NCBI GenBank assembly: GCA_046757205.1
Contig: JBHHXR010000171.1
Span: 1-7,934, forward strand
Direction of reading: 5' to 3'
From: JBHHXR01 sp046757205
GTDB lineage: Bacteria; Pseudomonadota; Alphaproteobacteria; Rhodobacterales; Rhodobacteraceae
DNA length: 7,934 nucleotides
This document shows, one piece after another, positions 1 to 5,878 of the stretch. Under the pieces are notes generated by a model. It had not been told where the DNA came from and made no database searches. It saw only the letters and a list, made by a program, of their open reading frames with translations. Both the position numbers and the translations under genes were made by a program. The number at the start of each line of letters is the position of its first letter. Position 1 is the first letter of the stretch.

Positions 1-1253
1 CGCATCGCGACGAGAGCCAGCAAGGCCAGCGCCAGAACGCGCAAGGCCGGGAGGCCGGATTCCGTGAACACGGCAAAGAGTGCATACAGGCCAAGCCCTT
101 CGCTTAGCCCCGTAATCACCATCAGGGGGATTGTCAGGCGGTGCCGCCAGGCGGGAATGCCCTTGGACGCCTGCACGATACGGGCCTGACAGTACAGGAA
201 CACCAGCGCGAAGAACGCTGCCGCGGCGCCCAGCGCCGATGAACCGGTGAAAACCGTCAGCAATCCGGTGGCGAAGAACGGTAGGGCAGCAATGGCCTCG
301 CGGGTCATCCACGACCGCCGGGGGTGGAAATACACGTTGATGAAGCGCCACGGCCGCCCGATTTCGAGCCACACGCAGGTCAGCCCCAGGCCTACCAGCG
401 CCAGCGCGATCAACATCGGGGGCAACATCGTCAAACCTGCCGGCGCGCCCAGCGCCGAGGCGGCGAAAAGCCCGCTGCCGGCGCCGCCGAAGATGAAATT
501 CGCCGCCGCTCGCCAGTCCCAGCATTTCTGCAGTTCCGGCCCGACGCCAGCCATGCCGAACGGATCGGCGACCATTGTCGGTTCGCCGGCCGGTGCGTCG
601 TTCTTGCCCGCCTTTTCCCACAGGTAGAAAAAACCCGGCCCGGTCTCCAGTTCCTCGTGCATGCGGAAGCTGCGGTTATCGCCGAGCAGTCTCGAAACCT
701 TGCTGCTCGGATCGTCGACATCGCCGAAGTGCAGCGCGTCGGCGATGCAGGCGTTGACACAGGCCGGCGTTGCCTCGGGATCGGCACCGGGGACCAGGCC
801 GTTTTCCAGCCCGAAGTCGATGCGATCGGCGCAGAAGGTGCATTTCTGCGCCACGCCGATGCGCGCCGGGTCCTCGTGCAGCGCCTCGTGCCGCATCGCC
901 CTGCCGCCATAGGCCATGGCCGGCAAGTCCACCCGCGAGCGCGCCTGGTAGGGGCAGGCGACGATGCAATAGGCGCAGCCGATGCACAGGTCGTAGTCGA
1001 TGGTGACGATACCGTCGTCACGCTTGCGGGTGGCGGTGGAGGGGCAGACGTCGAGGCAGGGCGGGTCTTCGCAGTGCATGCAGCCCACCGGCATGAAGGC
1101 GCGCCTGACGTCGGGGTAGTCGCCGGCCTCGATATCGAGCACCTTGCGCCACTGGATGCCCGGCGCGGTGTCGTTGGTGTGTTTGCACGCGGCGGTGCAG
1201 GTCTGGCATCCGACGCAGCGGTTCAGGTCGGCGGCGATGGCCCAGCGCGTCAC
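1..1253 (-). CDS. Fused four-cluster 4Fe-4S ferredoxin subunit and DmsC-type membrane anchor (PadCD/DmsBC-like), partial at its 3' end
   Basis: This is the electron-transfer and quinone-reacting part of the molybdoenzyme encoded just upstream. Reading from a GTG at 1253 gives 417 codons without a stop to the window edge, so the C-terminus is missing. Residues 1-200 form a DmsB/NrfC-type ferredoxin with sixteen cysteines in four sets: C13/16/19/23, C58/61/66/70, C90/93/96/100 and C138/141/165/169, enough for four [4Fe-4S] clusters. After a linker containing GPGFFYLWEKAG, residues from about 250 become strongly hydrophobic, with about five or six membrane segments visible. The loops LEIGRPWRF (296-304), HPRRSWMTRE (310-319) and IPAWRHRLT (366-374) resemble the DmsC family (PF04976) more than NrfD. 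The GTG is chosen because it overlaps the TGA of the upstream gene as GTGA and because the first ATG (codon 54) would remove the first cysteine set. DmsB and DmsC are separate proteins in E. coli, so the fusion is notable. The role as quinone reductase partner is inferred from the family. Confidence 0.85.
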   Translation of the reverse strand, partial: MTRWAIAADLNRCVGCQTCTAACKHTNDTAPGIQWRKVLDIEAGDYPDVRRAFMPVGCMHCEDPPCLDVCPSTATRKRDDGIVTIDYDLCIGCAYCIVACPYQARSRVDLPAMAYGGRAMRHEALHEDPARIGVAQKCTFCADRIDFGLENGLVPGADPEATPACVNACIADALHFGDVDDPSSKVSRLLGDNRSFRMHEELETGPGFFYLWEKAGKNDAPAGEPTMVADPFGMAGVGPELQKCWDWRAAANFIFGGAGSGLFAASALGAPAGLTMLPPMLIALALVGLGLTCVWLEIGRPWRFINVYFHPRRSWMTREAIAALPFFATGLLTVFTGSSALGAAAAFFALVFLYCQARIVQASKGIPAWRHRLTIPLMVITGLSEGLGLYALFAVFTESGLPALRVLALALLALVAM

Positions 1254-3985
1254 GGGGCACCGCCAAGCCGCTTGACCGCCACCTTGACCAGATCGGCGCC
1301 CGACCCGGTGGCGTCGGTCAGTTCCAGCATCATCGGCGTCAGAGCGTTCATGCTGGGCGCCTTGTGGTCCCTGGCGAACGGTGTCGCCCAATGGTCGAAC
1401 TGGCCGATCATCAGAACGGTGTCGGGGCGGATGCCGTGGCGCAGCACCACCGCGCCCGTGGTCTTGCCGAGCGGCGAGGCGATTTCCACCGGATCGCCCT
1501 CGGCGAGGCCGAGTTTCGCGGCGGCCGTGGGGTTCATCACCACGCCGCCATGCCCGGCGATATTGCCCACGACCTCGTGGATCATCTGGATGGCGGCGTT
1601 GCCGCCCCAGGAGTATTGCATCGAGCGCGCGGTCAGGAGCCAGAACGGGTAGTCGGACATCTCGACCCCGAAGCCTTCGGCCAGCGCGGTTTCCCATCGT
1701 TCCTGCAGATCGTGCCAGACCGGCATGGCCTCGTATTCGTCAAGCTGGCGGTCCCACCAGGTGATGCCGCTCTCGTGCAATCGCTCGGCCAGTTCCCGGC
1801 CGATGCGCAACAGCCGCTCCTGATAGGGCATCTCGAAGCGCAGGTTCTGGTCCTCCATCGCCGGGTAGAGGTACCACTGTTCCTTGGGAAACGGGCGCGT
1901 CCGGAAGCCGTGCTCGCGGAAATAGTCGAGGCCCTGGCTCTCCTTGCCATCGGTCAACTCGGCGCTGGCGGCGCGGCAGGTCGCGTCCCAGATGTCCTCG
2001 ACCCCATGCGTCTTGCCGGTATCCAGCGAGAAGTCGTAGCCTTCGCCGTGCAGCCGGACACCGGCGGCACCGCGATTGATCGCCGCGTTATAGTCTTCCA
2101 AAAGGCCGCAACGCCGGGCCAACTCGGTGGCGATCCAGGTGAAATCGCGCGCCTCGCCCTGCGGCGCGGACGCCGGGTCGCGCAGCGCGAACCCGGCATA
2201 TTCCCAGAATTGCTCGACGTATTTCGACCCGCCGATGCGGATCAGTTGCAGGCCTTCCAGATCGGTGCATTCCGGCAGCAGGATGTCGGCCATGTAATTG
2301 GTTTCGTCCTGGGTATAGGCAAAGCACACGGTAAACGGAAAGTTCGCCATCACGTCCGACACCGCCTTGGTGTCCCAGAACGAAATCGCCGGATTGGTGC
2401 GGTAGACGAACCAGACATCCGGCGGCGTCGGTTGCGGCAGATGCTCCAGCCCCTCCTTCTGCATCATCCAGGCCAGATGCGTCGGCCCGAGCGCCTGGCT
2501 CCACGGCGAGTTGGCGGCCAGCGGAACCAGGGTCCGGTGGGCGTGGCGCGACGGCGAGCGCGACAGCCATTCGCCCTTCTTCGTCGGGTTCATCGGGTAG
2601 TGCATGAAGCCGTCCGGCCCCGGCGTGACGCTGCTCCAGCGATTGTCCGCCGGCCGGTTGAGCCGTACCGTCGTGCCGAGCGTGCCGCCGGGCACCTCCA
2701 GCCCGCCGACGAGGCAGGCCAAGAGCGTCCGCGCCCAGCAGCATTCGTAGCCGCCCCAGCCGTTGTTGACCGTCTTGCCCAGCGAAATGGCGACCGGGCG
2801 GAACGGCAAGGTCCGGCCGTCGATCTCGATCGTCTCGCCGACATGGGCGTGCTCGACGAACTGGTTGGCGACCGAGCGGATGGTGCCGGCCTCGACATCG
2901 CAGATCTTCGCCGCCCAGTCGGGCGAGAAATCGCGCACATGCTCGACAAGCGCGCTGAAGGCCGGCCGGCACGATGCGCTCTCGTGCTCCCATGCCACGT
3001 CGTCGGGGCCGAGTTCCCGGCCGGAAACCTGGTATTCGCCTTCCAGCGCAGGATCGGTGCCGGGCGTGTCGAAGGCGACCGCGCCGCCGGTCTTCAGGTC
3101 CCACACCAGCGGTTTGCCGCTCTCGCTGTCGCGCATGTAATATCCGTTCGGCGCGATAAGGTACGGCGACGAGGTGCGTTCCTTCAGGAACGGAATATCA
3201 AGGCTGGAACGGTCGGTTTCGTGCAGCAGGACATGCAGCATGGCGAACATGAAGGCCGGGTCGGTCTTCGGCCTGATCGGAACCCATTCGGCCGAACAGG
3301 CCCCGGTCACCGACAGGTGCGGCTCGACCTGGATGCGCTTGACGCCGCGCCCGCGCGCGTCGGCGTGCCGCTTGACGCCGCACACCCCGCCCGAGGCTTC
3401 GACATTGGCCCCGAACGAGATGATCAGCTCGGCCAGCGGCGTATCCGGCGAGACCGTGAAGGCGCGGTGCCACAGCTCGCCATAAAGATGCTCGGAATGG
3501 TAGCATTTGACGCCCTGGCCGGAGCCGAAGCTCATGTCCACCGGCCCCCAGGCGGCGAGGAACGCCGGGAAGGTTCCCATGTAGGCGGTCGGCGTGCCGC
3601 CGCCGCCGAAGCTGGCGGCGACGCGTGGAAACCCGGAGCCATCGGTGAGCCCCGCCTCGCGCGCTTCGCGCAGTTTTCCGGCGATGGTATCCAGCGCCTC
3701 GTCCCAGCTTACCGGCACGAATCCGGGGTCCTCGCCCCGGCCCTTGCGCGGATTGCTGCGCTTCATCGGCGTCAGGATGCGGTTCGGGTTGTAGGTTTTC
3801 TGGATCAGCCCGAACGCCTTGACGCAGACCTTGCCGCCGGCGGGATGTACCTCGGCGGCCGAGAAATTCGGCGTTACGCGCGTTGCCACACCGTCCTCGA
3901 CCTCGACATTGAGCAGATCGGGACCGGCGACGCATTGGTAACAATAGGTGGAGACCTGCGTCGGTCGCTTGTCAGGCTTGTCCAT
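1250..3985 (-). CDS. Molybdopterin (bis-MGD) oxidoreductase catalytic subunit, PadB-like (phenylacetyl-CoA:acceptor oxidoreductase type)
   Basis: This 911-residue protein is a DMSO-reductase-family catalytic subunit. The N-terminal FeS region has C15, C18 and C54 followed by VK, but the usual third cysteine is replaced by P22/D23 in CYQCVAGPD. The segment GQGVKCYHSEHLYGE (156-170) lies where the family carries its molybdenum ligand, making C161 the best candidate. WVPIRPKTD, the GGLEVPGGTLG segment and NYMADILLPECTDLEG are typical cofactor-binding landmarks. The last 150 residues fit the molydopterin dinucleotide-binding domain (PF01568), with NPTAAAKLGLAEGDPVEI inside it. There is no twin-arginine signal, so the subunit should stay in the cytoplasm. 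Overall similarity, as recalled rather than searched, is closest to PadB, which oxidises phenylacetyl-CoA to phenylglyoxylate with quinone as acceptor. The substrate here is not proven. The ATG lies 21 bases after the thioesterase stop, with AGAGGG about 13 bases upstream. Other acyl-CoA or sulfur/oxyanion substrates remain possible. Family membership is certain; the PadB-like call is moderate. Confidence 0.9.
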   Translation of the reverse strand: MDKPDKRPTQVSTYCYQCVAGPDLLNVEVEDGVATRVTPNFSAAEVHPAGGKVCVKAFGLIQKTYNPNRILTPMKRSNPRKGRGEDPGFVPVSWDEALDTIAGKLREAREAGLTDGSGFPRVAASFGGGGTPTAYMGTFPAFLAAWGPVDMSFGSGQGVKCYHSEHLYGELWHRAFTVSPDTPLAELIISFGANVEASGGVCGVKRHADARGRGVKRIQVEPHLSVTGACSAEWVPIRPKTDPAFMFAMLHVLLHETDRSSLDIPFLKERTSSPYLIAPNGYYMRDSESGKPLVWDLKTGGAVAFDTPGTDPALEGEYQVSGRELGPDDVAWEHESASCRPAFSALVEHVRDFSPDWAAKICDVEAGTIRSVANQFVEHAHVGETIEIDGRTLPFRPVAISLGKTVNNGWGGYECCWARTLLACLVGGLEVPGGTLGTTVRLNRPADNRWSSVTPGPDGFMHYPMNPTKKGEWLSRSPSRHAHRTLVPLAANSPWSQALGPTHLAWMMQKEGLEHLPQPTPPDVWFVYRTNPAISFWDTKAVSDVMANFPFTVCFAYTQDETNYMADILLPECTDLEGLQLIRIGGSKYVEQFWEYAGFALRDPASAPQGEARDFTWIATELARRCGLLEDYNAAINRGAAGVRLHGEGYDFSLDTGKTHGVEDIWDATCRAASAELTDGKESQGLDYFREHGFRTRPFPKEQWYLYPAMEDQNLRFEMPYQERLLRIGRELAERLHESGITWWDRQLDEYEAMPVWHDLQERWETALAEGFGVEMSDYPFWLLTARSMQYSWGGNAAIQMIHEVVGNIAGHGGVVMNPTAAAKLGLAEGDPVEIASPLGKTTGAVVLRHGIRPDTVLMIGQFDHWATPFARDHKAPSMNALTPMMLELTDATGSGADLVKVAVKRLGGAP

Positions 3986-4006
3986 GGCGGTTTGCGGGCC
4001 CTCTGT

Positions 4007-4420
4007 TCAAGTTGCCTGGTCAGCCGCCCTTGCGGCCTTGGCCTTGAGCCGCAGTCCGGTTTTCTCGACATCGACCACAAATCGCTCATGCCGGCCTGTA
4101 CAAATCTCGTCGAGCGCGTCGGAAGCGGAGATTTCGAACACCACACGGCTGCGATCGACCTCGGCAACGGTCGCGGTGATACGCACCTCCATCCCGAGCG
4201 GCGTTGGTGCCGTATGCGCGATCGAAATCTTGGTGCCGACCGAGTCCTCGCCGGGGTCGGCGTGTTTCATGACAAGATCCCGACAGGTGTGCTCGATATC
4301 GTGGACCAATGACGGCGTGGCGTAGACCCGGCAATCCTCGCCCATGAAGTCAATGGTTCGGTCTTTGTCGACGGTGATTTTTCGTACCTCCGAAACACCC
4401 GCCTTCAGGCTTGATCTCAT
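4007..4420 (-). CDS. FlK-like (fluoroacetyl-CoA thioesterase type) hotdog-fold acyl-CoA thioesterase
   Basis: The gene encodes a 137-residue single hotdog-domain protein resembling the fluoroacetyl-CoA thioesterase FlK of Streptomyces cattleya, which is of nearly the same length. The FlK catalytic residues Thr42, Glu50 and His76 match T35, E43 and H69 here: YATPSLVHDIE preserves the eight-residue Thr-to-Glu spacing, and SIAHTAPTPLGM holds the histidine. The later stretch ISASDALDEICTGRHERFVV also parallels FlK. Most FlK relatives are not specific for fluoroacetate, so a general or pathway-specific acyl-CoA hydrolase is the safer reading. The frame is open for 69 further codons upstream, but those read through an AT-rich intergenic region and would pass the 3' end of the aminotransferase gene. 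The ATG at 4420 has good ribosome-binding sequence and gives the normal family length. It is the first gene of the unit and precedes the molybdenum subunit by 21 bases, which suggests it hydrolyses a CoA thioester made or used by that enzyme. No signal peptide is seen, so it should be cytosolic. Confidence 0.88.
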   Translation of the reverse strand: MRSSLKAGVSEVRKITVDKDRTIDFMGEDCRVYATPSLVHDIEHTCRDLVMKHADPGEDSVGTKISIAHTAPTPLGMEVRITATVAEVDRSRVVFEISASDALDEICTGRHERFVVDVEKTGLRLKAKAARAADQAT

Positions 4421-4428
4421 CTCCCACG

Positions 4429-4434
4429 CCCCTT
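4429..4434 (-). promoter_or_regulatory. Ribosome binding site setting the thioesterase start
   Basis: On the minus strand AAGGGG ends eight bases before the ATG at 4420, and a second purine-rich GGGAG abuts the ATG. This decides in favour of the short 137-residue protein over the much longer open frame, whose upstream starts lack such a site. Confidence 0.6.
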
Positions 4435-4449
4435 TTTTGTGAAACTCGG

Positions 4450-4477
4450 ATTGTAAATACGTATACCAGTACGGCAA
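4450..4477 (-). promoter_or_regulatory. Candidate sigma-70-type promoter of the thioesterase-molybdoenzyme operon
   Basis: Read on the minus strand, TTGCCG (4477-4472) and TACAAT (4455-4450) are separated by 16 bases. This is a fair -35 (four of six) and a good -10 (five of six). Transcription would start near 4443, leaving a leader of about 20-25 bases that contains the ribosome binding site. The patch is much richer in A/T than the coding sequence around it. The call rests on motif match and position only. Confidence 0.5.
4457..4466. promoter_or_regulatory. Palindromic candidate operator inside the promoter spacer
   Basis: Two overlapping perfect palindromes, ATACGTAT (4457-4464) and GTATAC (4461-4466), lie between the proposed -35 and -10 boxes. 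A repressor bound here would block RNA polymerase. GTATAC-centred sites are typical of some GntR-family regulators, but no regulator gene is present in the window, so the binding protein is unknown. Confidence 0.3.
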
Positions 4478-4493
4478 TACATATTTGATGGCA

Positions 4494-4507
4494 ACAGGCA
4501 GGCCTGT
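4494..4507. promoter_or_regulatory. Perfect 6-2-6 inverted repeat upstream of the operon promoter
   Basis: ACAGGC-AG-GCCTGT is a perfect 14-base dyad located about 17 bases upstream of the proposed -35 box, a place where activators often bind. It also falls in the gap downstream of the aminotransferase stop. It could be a transcription-factor site, or chance in GC-rich DNA. There is no T-run beside it, which argues against an intrinsic terminator. Confidence 0.3.
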
Positions 4508-4574
4508 GAATCTGGTCCGGTCAATGTAAAGTCGACTCAAGCGGCGGCGCCAGAAGATATTTGATCGAGCCGCC

Positions 4575-5783
4575 CTACCGGGCCGGCGCCGCCGCGGCCA
4601 CCACTTCGGCGGCCGCCCCGACGCCACCGCGCCGGTGCGGGATCTCGAGCGCCTGCATCCCGGCCTCGACGGTGGCGAGCGCGCCGAGGATCATCGGCGG
4701 GTTAACATGCCCCATGTGGCCGATGCGGAAGACGCTGTCGCCGCCGCACCATTCGGGTTCCTCGAAGCCGAGGCCGATGCCCAGGGTCAGGCCGGTGTTT
4801 TCCGAACACCAGTGCCGCAGGCGAGCCATGTCGTGACCCTTCGCGGTGATCGTCGTCACGGCGGTTGACCGCGCCGCCGGCTCGGCGATGTTCAGCCTCA
4901 GCGGCCCGCCGCCGCCCCATGTCTCGACCGCCGTCCAGACGGCGCGCGCATGCGTTTCGTGGCGGGTCCAGCAGGCTTCCAGCCCTTCCTCTTCCAGCAT
5001 GTCCAGAGCGGCGCGCAGGCCGAACAGGTGATGCGTTGGCGCGGTGCCGCCGAAATACTGGTAGAAGCGTTCCGGCGCGACGCGCGGTGCCCAGTCCCAG
5101 TAGAGCGAGCGTACCGGGTTTCCCGCCCGCACGGCCGCCGCCTTTCCGTTGTGAAAGGTGAAGCCCACGCCCGGCGGCGTCATCAGTCCTTTCTGGCTGG
5201 CCGCGACCATGACATCGACGCCCCACGCATCCATCTCGAAGCGCTCGCAGGCAAGGCTGGCGATGCAATCGACCATGAAAAGGGCGGGGTGGCCGGCGGC
5301 GTCGATGGCCGCGCGGAGCGCTGCGACATCGTTTTTCACCGACGAGGCGGTATCGGTCTGCACCACCAGCACCGCCTTGATCCGGTGCTCCTGGTCGGCC
5401 CACAAAGCATCTTGCACGCGCGCCGGATCGGCCGGTTCGTGCATGCCGAAATCGAGGGTCGCGATCCGCACCCCGTGCGCCCGCGCGGCCTCGCCCCAGC
5501 CGGCCGCGAACCGTCCCGTCGAAAGAACCAGCGCGGTGTCGCCCGGGGCGAAAATGTTGCTGATCGCGGCTTCCCATGTCCCGTGGCCGTTGGCGATGTA
5601 GATCGCCACCTCGCCTTCGGTGCGGGCCACCCGTTTCAGGTTGGCGACTACGCTCCGCGTCAACTCGACGAGCGGGCCTTCATAGATGTTCGGCGCGGCG
5701 CGGTGCATGGCCTGCAGCACGCGGTCGGGAACGACCGAGGGGCCGGGGATGGCCAGATAGTCCCTCCCGCGTGAAAGCGTCAT
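4575..5783 (-). CDS. Class V PLP-dependent aminotransferase, serine-glyoxylate / alanine-glyoxylate type
   Basis: The 402-residue protein has the layout of serine-glyoxylate and alanine-glyoxylate aminotransferases. The N-terminal IPGPSVVPDRVLQAM (12-26) is their signature opening. NGHGTWEAAISN (65-76) is the phosphate-binding region. D172 in FMVDCIASL should contact the pyridine nitrogen. K198 in ASQKGLMTPPG is the Schiff-base lysine, and R353 in FRIGHMGHVN is the likely carboxylate-binding arginine. It would move an amino group from serine or alanine to a 2-oxo acid such as glyoxylate. Several stretches (GTAPTHHLFGL, QTDTASSV) differ from classical SgaA as I remember it, so the exact substrate pair is open. 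The ATG at 5783 is preferred over one 20 codons upstream because GGAG lies eight bases before it and MTLSRGRDYLAIPGP matches the family start. The C-terminal 20 residues are alanine-rich and low in complexity. It lies in the same direction as the flanking genes with 95- and 154-base gaps, so it is probably transcribed separately. Confidence 0.88.
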   Translation of the reverse strand: MTLSRGRDYLAIPGPSVVPDRVLQAMHRAAPNIYEGPLVELTRSVVANLKRVARTEGEVAIYIANGHGTWEAAISNIFAPGDTALVLSTGRFAAGWGEAARAHGVRIATLDFGMHEPADPARVQDALWADQEHRIKAVLVVQTDTASSVKNDVAALRAAIDAAGHPALFMVDCIASLACERFEMDAWGVDVMVAASQKGLMTPPGVGFTFHNGKAAAVRAGNPVRSLYWDWAPRVAPERFYQYFGGTAPTHHLFGLRAALDMLEEEGLEACWTRHETHARAVWTAVETWGGGGPLRLNIAEPAARSTAVTTITAKGHDMARLRHWCSENTGLTLGIGLGFEEPEWCGGDSVFRIGHMGHVNPPMILGALATVEAGMQALEIPHRRGGVGAAAEVVAAAAPAR

Positions 5784-5817
5784 GTGCGTGCTCCGGGTTC
5801 CACACGGCCAAAGTATC

Positions 5818-5829
5818 GCCGGTTCCGGC
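5818..5829. promoter_or_regulatory. Short dyad GCCGG-TT-CCGGC upstream of the aminotransferase
   Basis: A perfect 5-2-5 inverted repeat lies 35 bases upstream of the aminotransferase ATG. On the minus strand it is followed by GATACT, a possible -10 box, with TTGACC upstream at a non-ideal 20-base spacing. Both the promoter and the operator reading are weak, because GC-rich dyads of this size are common. Confidence 0.2.
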
Positions 5830-5847
5830 AAATGACAGGTCAAATCA

Positions 5848-5866
5848 TGTGATCGCCCGCATCACA
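5848..5866. promoter_or_regulatory. Inverted repeat TGTGAT-N7-ATCACA between the glycosyltransferase and the aminotransferase
   Basis: A perfect six-base dyad with a seven-base spacer lies 13 bases past the glycosyltransferase stop and 65 bases before the aminotransferase start. The arms resemble CRP/FNR half-sites (TGTGA...TCACA), but the spacing between TGTGA and TCACA is nine rather than the usual six. It could be an operator for the aminotransferase or a weak stem after the glycosyltransferase gene. No U-tract follows on either strand. Confidence 0.35.
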
Positions 5867-5878
5867 CGCGATGATCCG

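Noticed and set aside
1364..4312. A 982-codon open frame on the plus strand opposite the molybdenum subunit and thioesterase genes
   Set aside because: It is antisense to a clearly recognisable gene, and its protein is rich in Arg, Ala, Gly and His with no recognisable domain. Long antisense frames are expected in high-GC coding DNA because stop codons are rare opposite G/C-rich third positions.
4007..4420. Fluoroacetate resistance as the role of the FlK-like gene
   Set aside because: Nothing else related to organofluorine metabolism is visible, and FlK-like proteins are widespread in bacteria without it. The operon context fits another acyl-CoA better.
4543..4574. GGCGGC/GCCGCC stem with a 20-base loop just after the aminotransferase stop, as a terminator
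   Set aside because: The loop is long, no T-run follows on the minus strand, and six-base GC stems are common here by chance.
4421..4627. N-terminal extension of the thioesterase frame (69 extra codons)
   Set aside because: It reads AT-rich intergenic sequence and the end of the aminotransferase gene, has no match to the family, and lies over the proposed promoter. The downstream ATG has a good ribosome binding site.
5784..5843. Twenty-codon N-terminal extension of the aminotransferase
   Set aside because: The extension has no family similarity and no good ribosome binding site, while the ATG at 5783 has GGAG eight bases upstream and begins the conserved region.
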